Assembly: GCF_014837235.1 (NCBI RefSeq)
Contig: NZ_JACYFT010000003.1
Span: forward strand, 81,660-145,659
Reading direction: 5' to 3'
Origin: Limnohabitans radicicola
GTDB taxonomy: Bacteria > Pseudomonadota > Gammaproteobacteria > Burkholderiales > Burkholderiaceae_C
Length of the DNA stretch: 64,000 bases
Of this stretch, positions 34,611 through 42,779 are shown piece by piece. Positions within the stretch are counted from its first letter, which is position 1. Every line of letters starts with the position of its first letter. A program made the translations under genes and the position numbers. The notes under the pieces are model-generated. The model was not told the DNA's origin. It saw only the letters and a program-made list of their open reading frames with translations, and searched no databases.

Positions 34611-35357
34611 ATGAAGTCTATGCGGGCCATCTGGAAACTGCTGCGCGGCCTGTGGCATGTGCTGTTGGGCCTCTGGTGGATCCATGCGCACTTCCCGCGA
34701 CTGAGCCCAGACCAGCGCGCCATGCGCGTGCAGGCCTGGTCCTTGCAGTTCTTGGCGCTGTGGGGCATCCATGTGAAGGTGCTGGGGCAACCGGTGGTGG
34801 CGGGGCCGGCTCTGATCGTGGCCAACCACATCTCGTGGCTCGACATTTCGGTGATCCATGCGGCGCGGCACTGTCGCTTTGTCTCCAAATCGGACATCCG
34901 TGACTGGCCGCTGGTGGGCATGTTGGCCGCGGGTGCTGGCACGCTCTTCATCGAGCGCAGCAGCCGCAAAGATGCGCTGCGCATGGTCAAGGACATGTCC
35001 GAAGCCATGAAAGAGGGCGATGTGGTGGCCGTTTTCCCGGAGGGCACCACCAGCGATGGCCGCGACTTGCTGCCGTTTCATGCCAACCTGATCCAGTCAG
35101 CGATCCAGGCCGATGCCCCGGTGCAGCCCATGTCACTCAAGTTTGTCGACGCGCACACGGGTGAGCCCAGTTTTGCCCCTTGCTACATCGGAGACGACAC
35201 GTTGATCGGCTCGATGTGGCGAACTCTCACGGCGCCGCCGATTTTGGCGGTGGTTCACTTTGGTGCGCCTCAGCGTGCACAGGGCCGTGAGCGACGGCAA
35301 TGGGCCAAGGACTTGCGCCAGGACATCATCCACCTGCGCGACACCGATTTCCCTTGA
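34611..35357 (+). CDS. Lysophospholipid/1-acylglycerol-3-phosphate acyltransferase (PlsC family)
   Basis: Membrane-associated acyltransferase of 248 residues. The catalytic HxxxxD motif is H73-D78 in VANHISWLD, with the second block FISKSD-like RFVSKSDI, the third FIERSSRKDA and the fourth FPEGTTSDG. A hydrophobic N-terminal segment (LWHVLLGLWWIHAHF) anchors it. PlsC makes phosphatidic acid; OlsA-type homologues acylate lyso-ornithine lipid. The OlsB-like gene 23 kb away raises that possibility, but sequence does not decide. It is the last gene of the yqgE-ruvX-pyr operon. Confidence 0.88.
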   Translation: MKSMRAIWKLLRGLWHVLLGLWWIHAHFPRLSPDQRAMRVQAWSLQFLALWGIHVKVLGQPVVAGPALIVANHISWLDISVIHAARHCRFVSKSDIRDWPLVGMLAAGAGTLFIERSSRKDALRMVKDMSEAMKEGDVVAVFPEGTTSDGRDLLPFHANLIQSAIQADAPVQPMSLKFVDAHTGEPSFAPCYIGDDTLIGSMWRTLTAPPILAVVHFGAPQRAQGRERRQWAKDLRQDIIHLRDTDFP

Positions 35358-35384
35358 GTTTGGTGCCCAGCACGCGAGGTGTCT

Positions 35385-36323
35385 TCAGTTCGGTGGAGGC
35401 CGTCCGCCCGATGATTCTTCAATGACTTGCCGCACGATGGCTCGGGCATGCGCTTCGGTGATGCCGAATTCCTTGCGCAGATGCTCGATGGTCCGCTGCT
35501 CTTTGGCGTTGATGTGGCCATCCTTGACCAGCTCTTCCACCTCGGTGGTGAATTCGATTTCCTGGCGCCTGACCCGGGTGGCGAATGCCGAGGCCACGAT
35601 GCCAGTGAGCAAGGCGACCGTGAACACGCCCGATAAGGCCGTCACCGCGCCGATGAACTTGCCATGGACCGAGACGGGGACCGCATCACCGTAGCCCACG
35701 GTGGTGATGGTCACGATGGCCCACCACATGGCGTCCGGGATGGTGCCGAACTGGGCCGGTTGCAGCCGATGCTCTGCGTAATACATCAGGCAAGAAGCGA
35801 TCAGGATGGTCAAGGCCAGCAGATAGAGCGCCGAAATGAACGAGTCACGTTCGGCATAGATCGATGCAATCAGGTCTTCCAGTGCGGTCGAGTAGTGTGA
35901 GAGTTTGAGGATCCGCAATATGCGGATGACCCGCAGAACCCGAAGGTCGAGTCCCGGCAGCAAGGACTGCAGAAAGAACGGCAGGATGGCAATCAGGTCA
36001 ATCAGCCCATGAAAGCCCAGCATGTAATGCAGTCGCCTGCGGGTGGCTGAGGCGTGTCCTGATCGGTGATTTTCGGCCGCAGTCCAGACGCGCAACAGGT
36101 ATTCGATGCTGAAAAACAGGATGGAGGCAGCATCAAACCATGCAAAGGCCTGCTGGTGATGGCGGTCGATTTCTGGCACAGACTCCAAAACCACCACCAC
36201 CACATTGATCAGCACCATCAAGGTCATGAGCCATGAAAAGGCCAAAGCCGCCTTCCGGTCCTTGACGCTCGCATAGCGCAGGATCAGGAAGAGCCGATGT
36301 CTCAGGGTCAGGTGCTTGGTCAT
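35385..36323 (-). CDS. Voltage-gated-type potassium channel / ion transporter
   Basis: Six-helix cation channel of 312 residues. The selectivity filter TITTVGYGDAVP lies in the pore loop, and the S4 voltage-sensor helix is RVLRVIRILRILKLSHYS with regularly spaced arginines. A C-terminal cytosolic part (EFTTEVEELVKDGHINAKEQRTIEHLRKEFGI) has a helical or coiled character and resembles a short SHOCT-like end. TVGYGD indicates potassium selectivity. The start at MTKHLTLRHRLF is preferred over the longer frame. It is divergent from the sulfide-oxidation genes. Confidence 0.9.
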   Translation of the reverse strand: MTKHLTLRHRLFLILRYASVKDRKAALAFSWLMTLMVLINVVVVVLESVPEIDRHHQQAFAWFDAASILFFSIEYLLRVWTAAENHRSGHASATRRRLHYMLGFHGLIDLIAILPFFLQSLLPGLDLRVLRVIRILRILKLSHYSTALEDLIASIYAERDSFISALYLLALTILIASCLMYYAEHRLQPAQFGTIPDAMWWAIVTITTVGYGDAVPVSVHGKFIGAVTALSGVFTVALLTGIVASAFATRVRRQEIEFTTEVEELVKDGHINAKEQRTIEHLRKEFGITEAHARAIVRQVIEESSGGRPPPN

Positions 36324-36478
36324 GGTTTGTCTGGGCAGGTCGTGTGGGCATATCCAGTGTGCGCCAAGCTCAAGTGTCGCAGACTGCACACAACAGCCGC
36401 TAAGATCGGCGTTTCGACTGGCTGGACAAGATTTTTGTATCCAGGTTCGGCCATGGCAGTTCCGTTCAAGGAGTTTTC
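36324..36478. other. Divergent promoter region between ion channel and cytochrome c genes
   Basis: 155 bases. Apart from an imperfect inverted repeat around TGGACAA/TTGTATCCA (about 36431-36452) nothing stands out. Promoters for both directions must lie here. Confidence 0.3.
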
Positions 36479-36790
36479 ATGAGCGTTTCACAGTGGATGG
36501 CGGTTGCAGGCTTGCTGGTCACTTCAGCACTGGTTTCCGCCCAGACCCCCGAAGCATTGCAGGTGCGCAGCTGGGCTGCGTCCTGTGCCAATTGCCATGG
36601 CACCCAAGGCCAGGCTCAGTCGCCCATGCAGCCCCTCGCGGGATCGCCGCAGGAGCTGATCGTGCAGCGCATGATGGACTTCAAGTCCGGCAAGGTGCCG
36701 TCTGCCACCGTCATGCACCAGCTGGCCAAAGGCTACAGCGATGAACAGATCGTGGCCATCGCTGCTTTTTTTGCTGCCCAGAAACGTTGA
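36479..36790 (+). CDS. Monohaem cytochrome c, sulfide dehydrogenase cytochrome subunit-like
   Basis: Periplasmic c-type cytochrome of 103 residues with a signal peptide (AVAGLLVTSALVSA). The single haem site is C36-A-N-C39-H40, and the distal methionine is likely in SATVMHQLAKGYSDEQI. The position directly before an fccB homologue and the size fit the electron-accepting subunit (FccA/SoxE-like) of flavocytochrome c sulfide dehydrogenase. Only one haem is present, whereas the purple-bacterial FccA has two. It is the first gene of a four-gene unit with fccB, soxY and soxZ. Confidence 0.9.
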   Translation: MSVSQWMAVAGLLVTSALVSAQTPEALQVRSWAASCANCHGTQGQAQSPMQPLAGSPQELIVQRMMDFKSGKVPSATVMHQLAKGYSDEQIVAIAAFFAAQKR

Positions 36791-36801
36791 GGAGACAGTC
36801 T

Positions 36802-38076
36802 ATGCAACGTCGTCATTTCCTGCAGTCAGGTTCGGCTCTTGGGGCCTTCGGCCTGGTGTCCGGTTGCGCCTCTGTGGACTCGGGCAAAGGCCCCAAGGTG
36901 GTGGTCATCGGTGCCGGTTACGCCGGGGCCACCGCGGCCAAATACATCCGCATGTGGTCGGACTATGGCATCCAGGTGACCTTGGTCGAGCCCAACCCCG
37001 CTTTTGTGTCATGCCCCATTTCCAATTTGGTGATTGGCGGCAGCAAGACCCTTGCCGACATCACCACGCCTTATGACAACCTGGTCAAACGCCATGGTGT
37101 CAAGCTCGTGCAGGACCGTGTGGTCAGCATCGACGCCGACAAGCGCCTGGTCCAACTCGCCAGCGGCAGCAGCCTGAGCTATGACCGCCTGGTGGTCTCG
37201 CCCGGTGTGGACTTCATGTGGGAGACCTTGCCCGGCATGGCCCGCGAAGGCGCCAAAGACAAGGTCTTGCACGCCTGGAAAGCCGGCGCCCAGACGGTGG
37301 CCCTGCGCAAGCAATTGGAGGCCATGCCCGACGGTGGCGTCTTTGCCATGTCGATCCCGATGGCGCCTTACCGCTGCCCGCCCGGCCCTTACGAGCGCGC
37401 CTGCCAGGTGGCCGATTACTTCAGCAAGGCCAAGCCCAACAGCAAAGTCATCATTCTCGACGCCAACGACGACGTGACCTCCAAAGGGCCGCTGTTCAAG
37501 AAAGCCTGGAGCGAGCGCTACCCGGGCATGGTGGAGTACCGCCCCAAGCACAACGTGATCGACGTGGATGCGGCCACGAACACGCTCAAATTCGACTTCC
37601 ATGACGACCTGAAGGCCTCGGTGCTCAATGTGATCCCGGCCATGCGTGCGGGCGATGTGGCCGCGCAAGCCGGTTTGGCAACGGCCAACAAGCGCTGGTG
37701 TGAGGTGGACTTTTTGACGTTCGAGTCCAAGGTCGTCAAGAACGTGCATGTGCTGGGCGACGCCGTGCTGTCTGCACCGCTCATGCCCAAGTCAGGGCAC
37801 ATGGCCAACCAGCATGGCAAAACCTGTGCTGCCGCCGTGGTGGCTTTGCTCACCGGGCAAGAGGTCAACCCTTTGCCGATCTACAACAACACCTGCTACA
37901 GCTTTGTCAGTGCCACCGAGGTGGTGCATGTGGCCAGCGTGCACCGTTACGACGCAGACAAGAAAACTATGCTCACGGTGCCAGGCTCGGGCGGGGTGTC
38001 TGCACAGGCCAACACGCTGGAAGGCCTGTATGCCATGGGCTGGGCGCGCAACATCTGGGCTGACACCCTGGCCTGA
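36802..38076 (+). CDS. fccB: Flavocytochrome c sulfide dehydrogenase flavoprotein subunit (FccB/SoxF)
   Basis: FAD enzyme that oxidises sulfide in the periplasm, 424 residues. The Tat signal MQRRHFLQSG leads into a hydrophobic stretch with LVSGC, which could be a lipobox. The FAD motif VIGAGYAGATAAKY begins at 36. Cysteines match FCSD: C71 in FVSCPISNLV (the covalent FAD position), one in YRCPPGPYERAC and one in NNTCYSFVS (the redox disulfide). The start has GGAGA nine bases upstream. It follows the cytochrome gene by 11 bases. Confidence 0.93.
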   Translation: MQRRHFLQSGSALGAFGLVSGCASVDSGKGPKVVVIGAGYAGATAAKYIRMWSDYGIQVTLVEPNPAFVSCPISNLVIGGSKTLADITTPYDNLVKRHGVKLVQDRVVSIDADKRLVQLASGSSLSYDRLVVSPGVDFMWETLPGMAREGAKDKVLHAWKAGAQTVALRKQLEAMPDGGVFAMSIPMAPYRCPPGPYERACQVADYFSKAKPNSKVIILDANDDVTSKGPLFKKAWSERYPGMVEYRPKHNVIDVDAATNTLKFDFHDDLKASVLNVIPAMRAGDVAAQAGLATANKRWCEVDFLTFESKVVKNVHVLGDAVLSAPLMPKSGHMANQHGKTCAAAVVALLTGQEVNPLPIYNNTCYSFVSATEVVHVASVHRYDADKKTMLTVPGSGGVSAQANTLEGLYAMGWARNIWADTLA

Positions 38077-38104
38077 AGCTTTTTTCATCCTTTCGGATTG
38101 CACC

Positions 38105-38557
38105 ATGCACGATCGTCGAAACACCTTGAAAGCCGGTGCGGCTTTGGCCGCCCTGTTGGCTTCGGCGGGTTACCCCCGGTGGGCTGCGGCCTACAGCAAG
38201 ACGGCTTTTGATGCGAAGACGGTACAGGACGCCACCAAGGCACTGAACCTGAACGCACTGAGCGAGAGCAAGGATGTGCTGCTCGCTGTGCCGGACGTGG
38301 CAGAAAACGGCGCTGCCGTTGGCGTCACCTTCGGCGCGGGTTTGCCCGGTGTGCGGCAGTTGCTGCTGTTGGTTGACAAGAACCCGACGGCTCTGGTGGC
38401 CCGATTTGCCCTCACCGATGCGGTGGACGCCCAGTTTTCCACTCGCCTCAAAATGGCCGAAACCTCGCAGGTCTATGCGGTGGCGATCCTGGCCGATGGC
38501 CGCGCCTTGTTTGCCCGCAAGGAAGTCAAAGTGACCCTGGGCGGCTGCGGCGCCTGA
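38105..38557 (+). CDS. soxY: Thiosulfate oxidation carrier protein SoxY
   Basis: Periplasmic sulfur-carrier subunit of 150 residues. A Tat-like signal (MHDRRNTLKAGAALAALLAS) precedes the mature domain. SoxY carries intermediates on a C-terminal cysteine, normally in GGCGG. Here the end is L-G-G-C148-G-A, so the cysteine is in place but the last residue is Ala. The start ATG at 38105 gives the RR motif at residues 4-5. It precedes soxZ by 17 bases. No soxXA, soxB or soxCD is in the window, so the pair may serve the sulfide dehydrogenase. Confidence 0.93.
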   Translation: MHDRRNTLKAGAALAALLASAGYPRWAAAYSKTAFDAKTVQDATKALNLNALSESKDVLLAVPDVAENGAAVGVTFGAGLPGVRQLLLLVDKNPTALVARFALTDAVDAQFSTRLKMAETSQVYAVAILADGRALFARKEVKVTLGGCGA

Positions 38558-38574
38558 ATTTGCAAGGAGCAACG

Positions 38575-38886
38575 ATGACCGAAGCCACCCGAATCCGGGC
38601 CCAATCCGCGGGCGACAAGGCCCAGGTGCGGGTCTTGATGAACCATGACATGGAAACCGGTCTGCGCAAGGACGCCGCAGGCAAGCTGATCCCCGCCTGG
38701 TACATCCAGCAAGTCGATGTCACCCACAACGGCAAGCAGGTGTTTTCGGTGGAATGCGGCACGGCCGTGTCCAAAAATCCGTTTCTGGCGTTCTCGGTTA
38801 AAGGGGCCAAGGCTGGGGACAAGATTGGCGTGGCATGGCGCGACAACCGGGGCGTGACACGCACGGACGAAGCTTTGGTGCTGTGA
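38575..38886 (+). CDS. soxZ: Thiosulfate oxidation carrier complex protein SoxZ
   Basis: Partner subunit of SoxY, 103 residues, no signal peptide of its own; it is exported with SoxY as a complex. Characteristic segments are VRVLMNHDMETGLRKDAAG, IPAWYIQQVDVTHNGKQVF and the C-terminal KIGVAWRDNRGVTRTDEAL. An AGGAG lies six bases before the start. It is the last gene of the fcc-sox unit and is followed by the oppositely oriented tRNA-Arg. Confidence 0.95.
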   Translation: MTEATRIRAQSAGDKAQVRVLMNHDMETGLRKDAAGKLIPAWYIQQVDVTHNGKQVFSVECGTAVSKNPFLAFSVKGAKAGDKIGVAWRDNRGVTRTDEALVL

Positions 38887-38921
38887 GCTTTTTGGCAGCG
38901 GTTGTGGCCGAGGCAAGCGGA

Positions 38922-38996
38922 TGGTGCCCCCGACAGGAATCGAACCTGTATTTACACCTTAGGAGGGAGTCGTTCTATCCATTGAACTACGGTGGC
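38922..38996 (-). tRNA. tRNA-Arg (anticodon CCT)
   Basis: 75 bases including the encoded CCA. The D stem is GTTC/GAAC, the anticodon loop CTCCTAA gives CCT (reads AGG), and the T arm is ACAGG-TTCGATT-CCTGT. The acceptor stem GCCACCG/CGGGGGC has one A-G mismatch at position 4-69. The anticodon stem ACTCC/GGTGT has a T-T mismatch at 29-41. Everything else is normal, so it is read as a functional gene for a rare codon. Confidence 0.88.
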
Positions 38997-39023
38997 GCCG
39001 TGGGGGATTGTAAAGGGCGACAT

Positions 39024-42000
39024 TCAGTCGCGGCGTACGGTGTAGACCAGATCCAGCGCGTTCACGTCACCTGCTTGCGCACGCAAGGTCAGGCGGCGTG
39101 AGAGGTCGTAGAACACGTACAGGCTGCCGAAGGCACCGCTCAGGCTGCTCTCGTAGACCAGATAAAAGTCTTTGGACAGGCGCTTGCCCAGCGTGATGGC
39201 GGTGCCTGTGGCGGTGTTGGCTGTGGTGGTCGCGCTGCGGCTGCCGCTGGCCACTGAAATCTCATCGAGTCCGAGTGCATTCGCCAGATCGCCGCCGAGG
39301 CGCTTGCCGTTGCCGCCCAGCAGGGCCATGGCGGCCTGTTGCAGCACGGCCGATTCAGCCCCGCCGCCAGCGGGCGAGCGGCCCAGCACCAGCCAGGCCA
39401 GCTTGTCGGCGTCGGGCATGTCGGGGTCAGCATACAAACGGATGCGCGGTGCCTGCGCGGTGCCGGTCACAGTGACGCCCACGCGTTGCGACAAGTTGGG
39501 GCGTAGCGCCAGGATCTCCAGGTCGGGGTTGTCATAGGCACCGTTGAAGCGCAGCAGGCCTTGCTCGATGGTCAGCTGCTGGCCATAAGCCTTGAAGCGG
39601 CCGCTGTCGGTACTGACTTGACCCGTGAGCCGTGGCTGGCCCTGACTGGCCGCATGGCTGACCAGGGTGAGTTGCCCTGCCAGCCGGGTGCTGAGGCCGT
39701 GGCCTTGCACCTGGAAGTCCGGACCCAGGTCCAGCAGCACGCGGATGTCCGGTGTGCCCATCAGGGTGCGGGGGCTGCTGGGGGCTGCGGGCGTGGCGAT
39801 CACATTCTTGTTGAGCACCACCACATCGTCACCCAGCGTGGGGGTGGTGTCGTCCTGCAAGATGAACTGCGCCTGATCTGCCTTGAGCTGGCCGCTCAGC
39901 TGCATCTGGCCTTTGGCCATCTTGCCGTTCATGTGTCCCGAGACCGTGAGTCGGCGATCCGCACGGTTGCTCACGCGCAAGCCCTGCGCCGTGATCTGCA
40001 AGTCCATCTGCACATCTTGCAGCGAGGCCATCTGTGCGTTCTGACCGGTCCAGACCACCTGGCCCTGGGCTGTGACTTGACCGCCTTGCGCGCCTGCGCC
40101 CTTGAGGCTGAATTCCTCCAGCACCATTTTTTGGTCCTGCAGCCGTGCACGCAGTTGGCCCTGGCTGAACTCGATGCCTTGAACGGCCGAGCGGGCCGCC
40201 AGGTTGTGGGCCTGAAGCTGCCCTGACCATTGCGGCTGGCCGCGTGTGCCACTCACGTCGAGAGCGGCATCCAGCGAGCCTTGCACCCGCCAGCCCGGTG
40301 GGGCCAGCCACGACCAGGCACCGATGCGTGGCAGTTGCGCGGTGACCCGCCCGGACAGCGGTGCTTGTGTGGGCCACAAGCCCGCAGGGTCTGTGGTGTC
40401 CATGCGGCTTTGCAACTGGGCTTGCAGTTGGCCTGCCCTTTCGGTGTTCCATTGCAGTTGCAGCTTGGCGTCCTGGCCTTCCACGCTCAACTGAGCCCAT
40501 GCCTCCTGGATGCCTGCGTCGGCGAGCGGTGCCGCTGTACCTTCTGTCGCGATCAAAAGACGCCCGCGGCTGCGCTCAAGCCGCGCCTGCAAGCGCAGCT
40601 GGTCTTCGAGGTTCAGCGTCAGGCGGCCTTTTAGCTGCAGATCTCCTGGAGCTTCGGGTGCGCCCAGGATCTGTGTCCACTGCCAAGGCAGGTCGCTGAG
40701 CTGTGCGTTCAGATGGGCCTGGGCCGGGCGGACGCCTGCGCGCGTCCAGTCACCGCGATCCACCTGCAACCAGGCTTTGCCCGGGCTGGGGCCCGTGATT
40801 TGCCACTGGCTCGGCGCCCATTGCAGGCGGCCTGTGGAACCTGTCCATTGCCAGTCGATCGGGCTTTGCAGTTGCAGGTTGCTGGTGTAGGGGCCAGCGG
40901 TCCATTGCAGTCGCGCTTCTTGCCATTGACCTTCCCATGCGGTCGGCCACGGCTGTGCGGGCACGTGCGTGAGTTGCCAGCGTGTGTCGAAATTCGCCAG
41001 GCCCTGGCTGTTTTGCGCTTGCCCTTGCGCGCGGGCCTGCAGGCTGTGCAGGGTGCCGTCGATCTGCGCGCTGGCCGCCCGCCATTGCCAGGCACCTGTG
41101 GTCATGCCCGTGAGCTGGAGCATGGGGGCTTCGAGCCGGGCTTGCAAACGCGTCTCGGGCTGCTGCCAGCCGCCCTGCCATTGGGCGGATGCCTGGGCCT
41201 GACCTTGGGCCCGCCAACCTTGCAAGTGGCTCTGTAGTTGGGGCCAGCGCTGCAGCCATTGCAGGCTGCGTTGCGCGTCCTGCACTTCGATCTGGAGCTG
41301 CCCTTGGCCCTCACGCGCAGCCAGCTGGCCTCGCAGTTGTCCTTGCAGACCGGGCCAGGCCCATGTCCACTGCCCGGTGAGCGAGGCGGCGGCGCTTTGC
41401 CATTGGCCCTGACCGCGCAGCAGCGCCTGGTTCAGGCGCAATTCCAGCTCATCCAGTGTCCACAGCCTGGGTGTCCAGGTGCCCATGGCCTTGAGCGAGG
41501 CGGTCTCACCCGCTACACCGCTGCCCGCAAGCGCCTGGGTGGGTTGCAGCAAGGCCTGGAACTTCACCATGCCTGCCTCGGCCTGCGTGGCTTGCACGGT
41601 GCCGCTCAGTGCCGGACCGTTCAATGCGGTGTGCAGCTGCCCCGGTGACAAGTGGTTCACCCTGGCGTTGCCATGCCAGCCGGCAGGTGTCCACTGGCCA
41701 TGAGCCTGTGCGCTGCCGCCGGGCCAGGCCAGGTCCAGGGCCTGGATTTGCCAGTCCTGCCCGTCTTTGTCCAGGTCCAGGCGCAGGCTTTGCAACGGGA
41801 TTTTGTGCAGATCCCAGGGGCCGGGCAGCCCGTTGGTGAGGGTGCCTTGCAGTTGCCAGCGTTGCGCTTGCGGGCGGGCTTGCACCTGTCCACTCAGTTG
41901 CGTGTGCGGCGCACCAGGCCACAGACTGGCCAGGTCCAGCTGCCGTGCACGCGCCTGGACCGAGGCGACAGCCTGGGCTTGCCAAGGGTGCAGGGTGGCG

Positions 42001-42779
42001 TCGACATCCAGCTGCATGGCCGATGCATCGGCCCCGGTGGGCTGCAGCTGCGCCTGCAATTGCAGCTGCGCCGAAGGCCCGGCCAGCGTGCCTTGCAGTT
42101 GTGCGTGGGCGGCCAGTGCCGTGGTTTTTGAGCTGCCAGGGGTCTGCGCAGTGATGTCGCCATGCAGTTGCACATCGAGCGCCATGGGCGCTGTGGCCTG
42201 CAGCGTGCCTTGTCCCCGGTAGCGGCCTTGTGCCAGTGCCAGGTTGTCCAGCGTCAGGCGGTGCGTTTGGCCGTCAAAACGGTAGTGGCCTTGCAGTTGC
42301 GACAGGGTGACGGGGCGGTCGCCTGTCCATTGAAGTCGATCGATTTGCCAGGGCAGATCGACCTGCAAAGGCCATGACCCCGGTGACAAGGCCGTGGTCG
42401 CCTGTGCAGGGCGATCGTCCTTGATGGTCAGTTGCTCCAGACGCCACTGCGTGATGGGCAGCTGCCCATGCCATAGGCGTGACCAGTCCAGTCCGATGTC
42501 GCTGCCTTGTGCTTGCACATCCAACCCGGCTTCGTGCCAGTGCGTTTGCCCGATTTGCCCGCCGAGGCGCAGGCTGCCTCGAACCTGGTCGAATTGCAGC
42601 TGTTGCGTGGCAGGCAAGGCCCAGGCCACGGCGTGCAAGGCGGTGCCCAGCGAGCCTTCGGTCTGGGCCCATGCCCACAGGCCACCCGCCAAGGCGGTGG
42701 TGCCCAGCAGCGCGATGGCGGCCACGGTCACGCCTCGCCTGGGTCTTGGCGTTGCGGTGTGGGCGGTGGGTTCGTGCAT
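39024..42779 (-). CDS. tamB: Translocation and assembly module subunit TamB
   Basis: Very long periplasmic protein of 1251 residues anchored by one N-terminal helix (VTVAAIALLGTTALAGGLWAWA). TamB/AsmA-like proteins form a hydrophobic beta-taco groove that bridges inner and outer membrane and supports outer-membrane protein insertion and lipid transport. The C-terminal DUF490 domain is recognisable: GTAQAPRIRLYADPDMPDAD, LAWLVLGRSPAGG, and the last strands KRLSKDFYLVYESSLSG to LVYTVRRD. The middle is rich in Gln, Trp, Leu and Gly, typical for beta-repeat proteins. It starts within the tamA stop (TGATG), so both are co-translated. Confidence 0.95.
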   Translation of the reverse strand: MHEPTAHTATPRPRRGVTVAAIALLGTTALAGGLWAWAQTEGSLGTALHAVAWALPATQQLQFDQVRGSLRLGGQIGQTHWHEAGLDVQAQGSDIGLDWSRLWHGQLPITQWRLEQLTIKDDRPAQATTALSPGSWPLQVDLPWQIDRLQWTGDRPVTLSQLQGHYRFDGQTHRLTLDNLALAQGRYRGQGTLQATAPMALDVQLHGDITAQTPGSSKTTALAAHAQLQGTLAGPSAQLQLQAQLQPTGADASAMQLDVDATLHPWQAQAVASVQARARQLDLASLWPGAPHTQLSGQVQARPQAQRWQLQGTLTNGLPGPWDLHKIPLQSLRLDLDKDGQDWQIQALDLAWPGGSAQAHGQWTPAGWHGNARVNHLSPGQLHTALNGPALSGTVQATQAEAGMVKFQALLQPTQALAGSGVAGETASLKAMGTWTPRLWTLDELELRLNQALLRGQGQWQSAAASLTGQWTWAWPGLQGQLRGQLAAREGQGQLQIEVQDAQRSLQWLQRWPQLQSHLQGWRAQGQAQASAQWQGGWQQPETRLQARLEAPMLQLTGMTTGAWQWRAASAQIDGTLHSLQARAQGQAQNSQGLANFDTRWQLTHVPAQPWPTAWEGQWQEARLQWTAGPYTSNLQLQSPIDWQWTGSTGRLQWAPSQWQITGPSPGKAWLQVDRGDWTRAGVRPAQAHLNAQLSDLPWQWTQILGAPEAPGDLQLKGRLTLNLEDQLRLQARLERSRGRLLIATEGTAAPLADAGIQEAWAQLSVEGQDAKLQLQWNTERAGQLQAQLQSRMDTTDPAGLWPTQAPLSGRVTAQLPRIGAWSWLAPPGWRVQGSLDAALDVSGTRGQPQWSGQLQAHNLAARSAVQGIEFSQGQLRARLQDQKMVLEEFSLKGAGAQGGQVTAQGQVVWTGQNAQMASLQDVQMDLQITAQGLRVSNRADRRLTVSGHMNGKMAKGQMQLSGQLKADQAQFILQDDTTPTLGDDVVVLNKNVIATPAAPSSPRTLMGTPDIRVLLDLGPDFQVQGHGLSTRLAGQLTLVSHAASQGQPRLTGQVSTDSGRFKAYGQQLTIEQGLLRFNGAYDNPDLEILALRPNLSQRVGVTVTGTAQAPRIRLYADPDMPDADKLAWLVLGRSPAGGGAESAVLQQAAMALLGGNGKRLGGDLANALGLDEISVASGSRSATTTANTATGTAITLGKRLSKDFYLVYESSLSGAFGSLYVFYDLSRRLTLRAQAGDVNALDLVYTVRRD

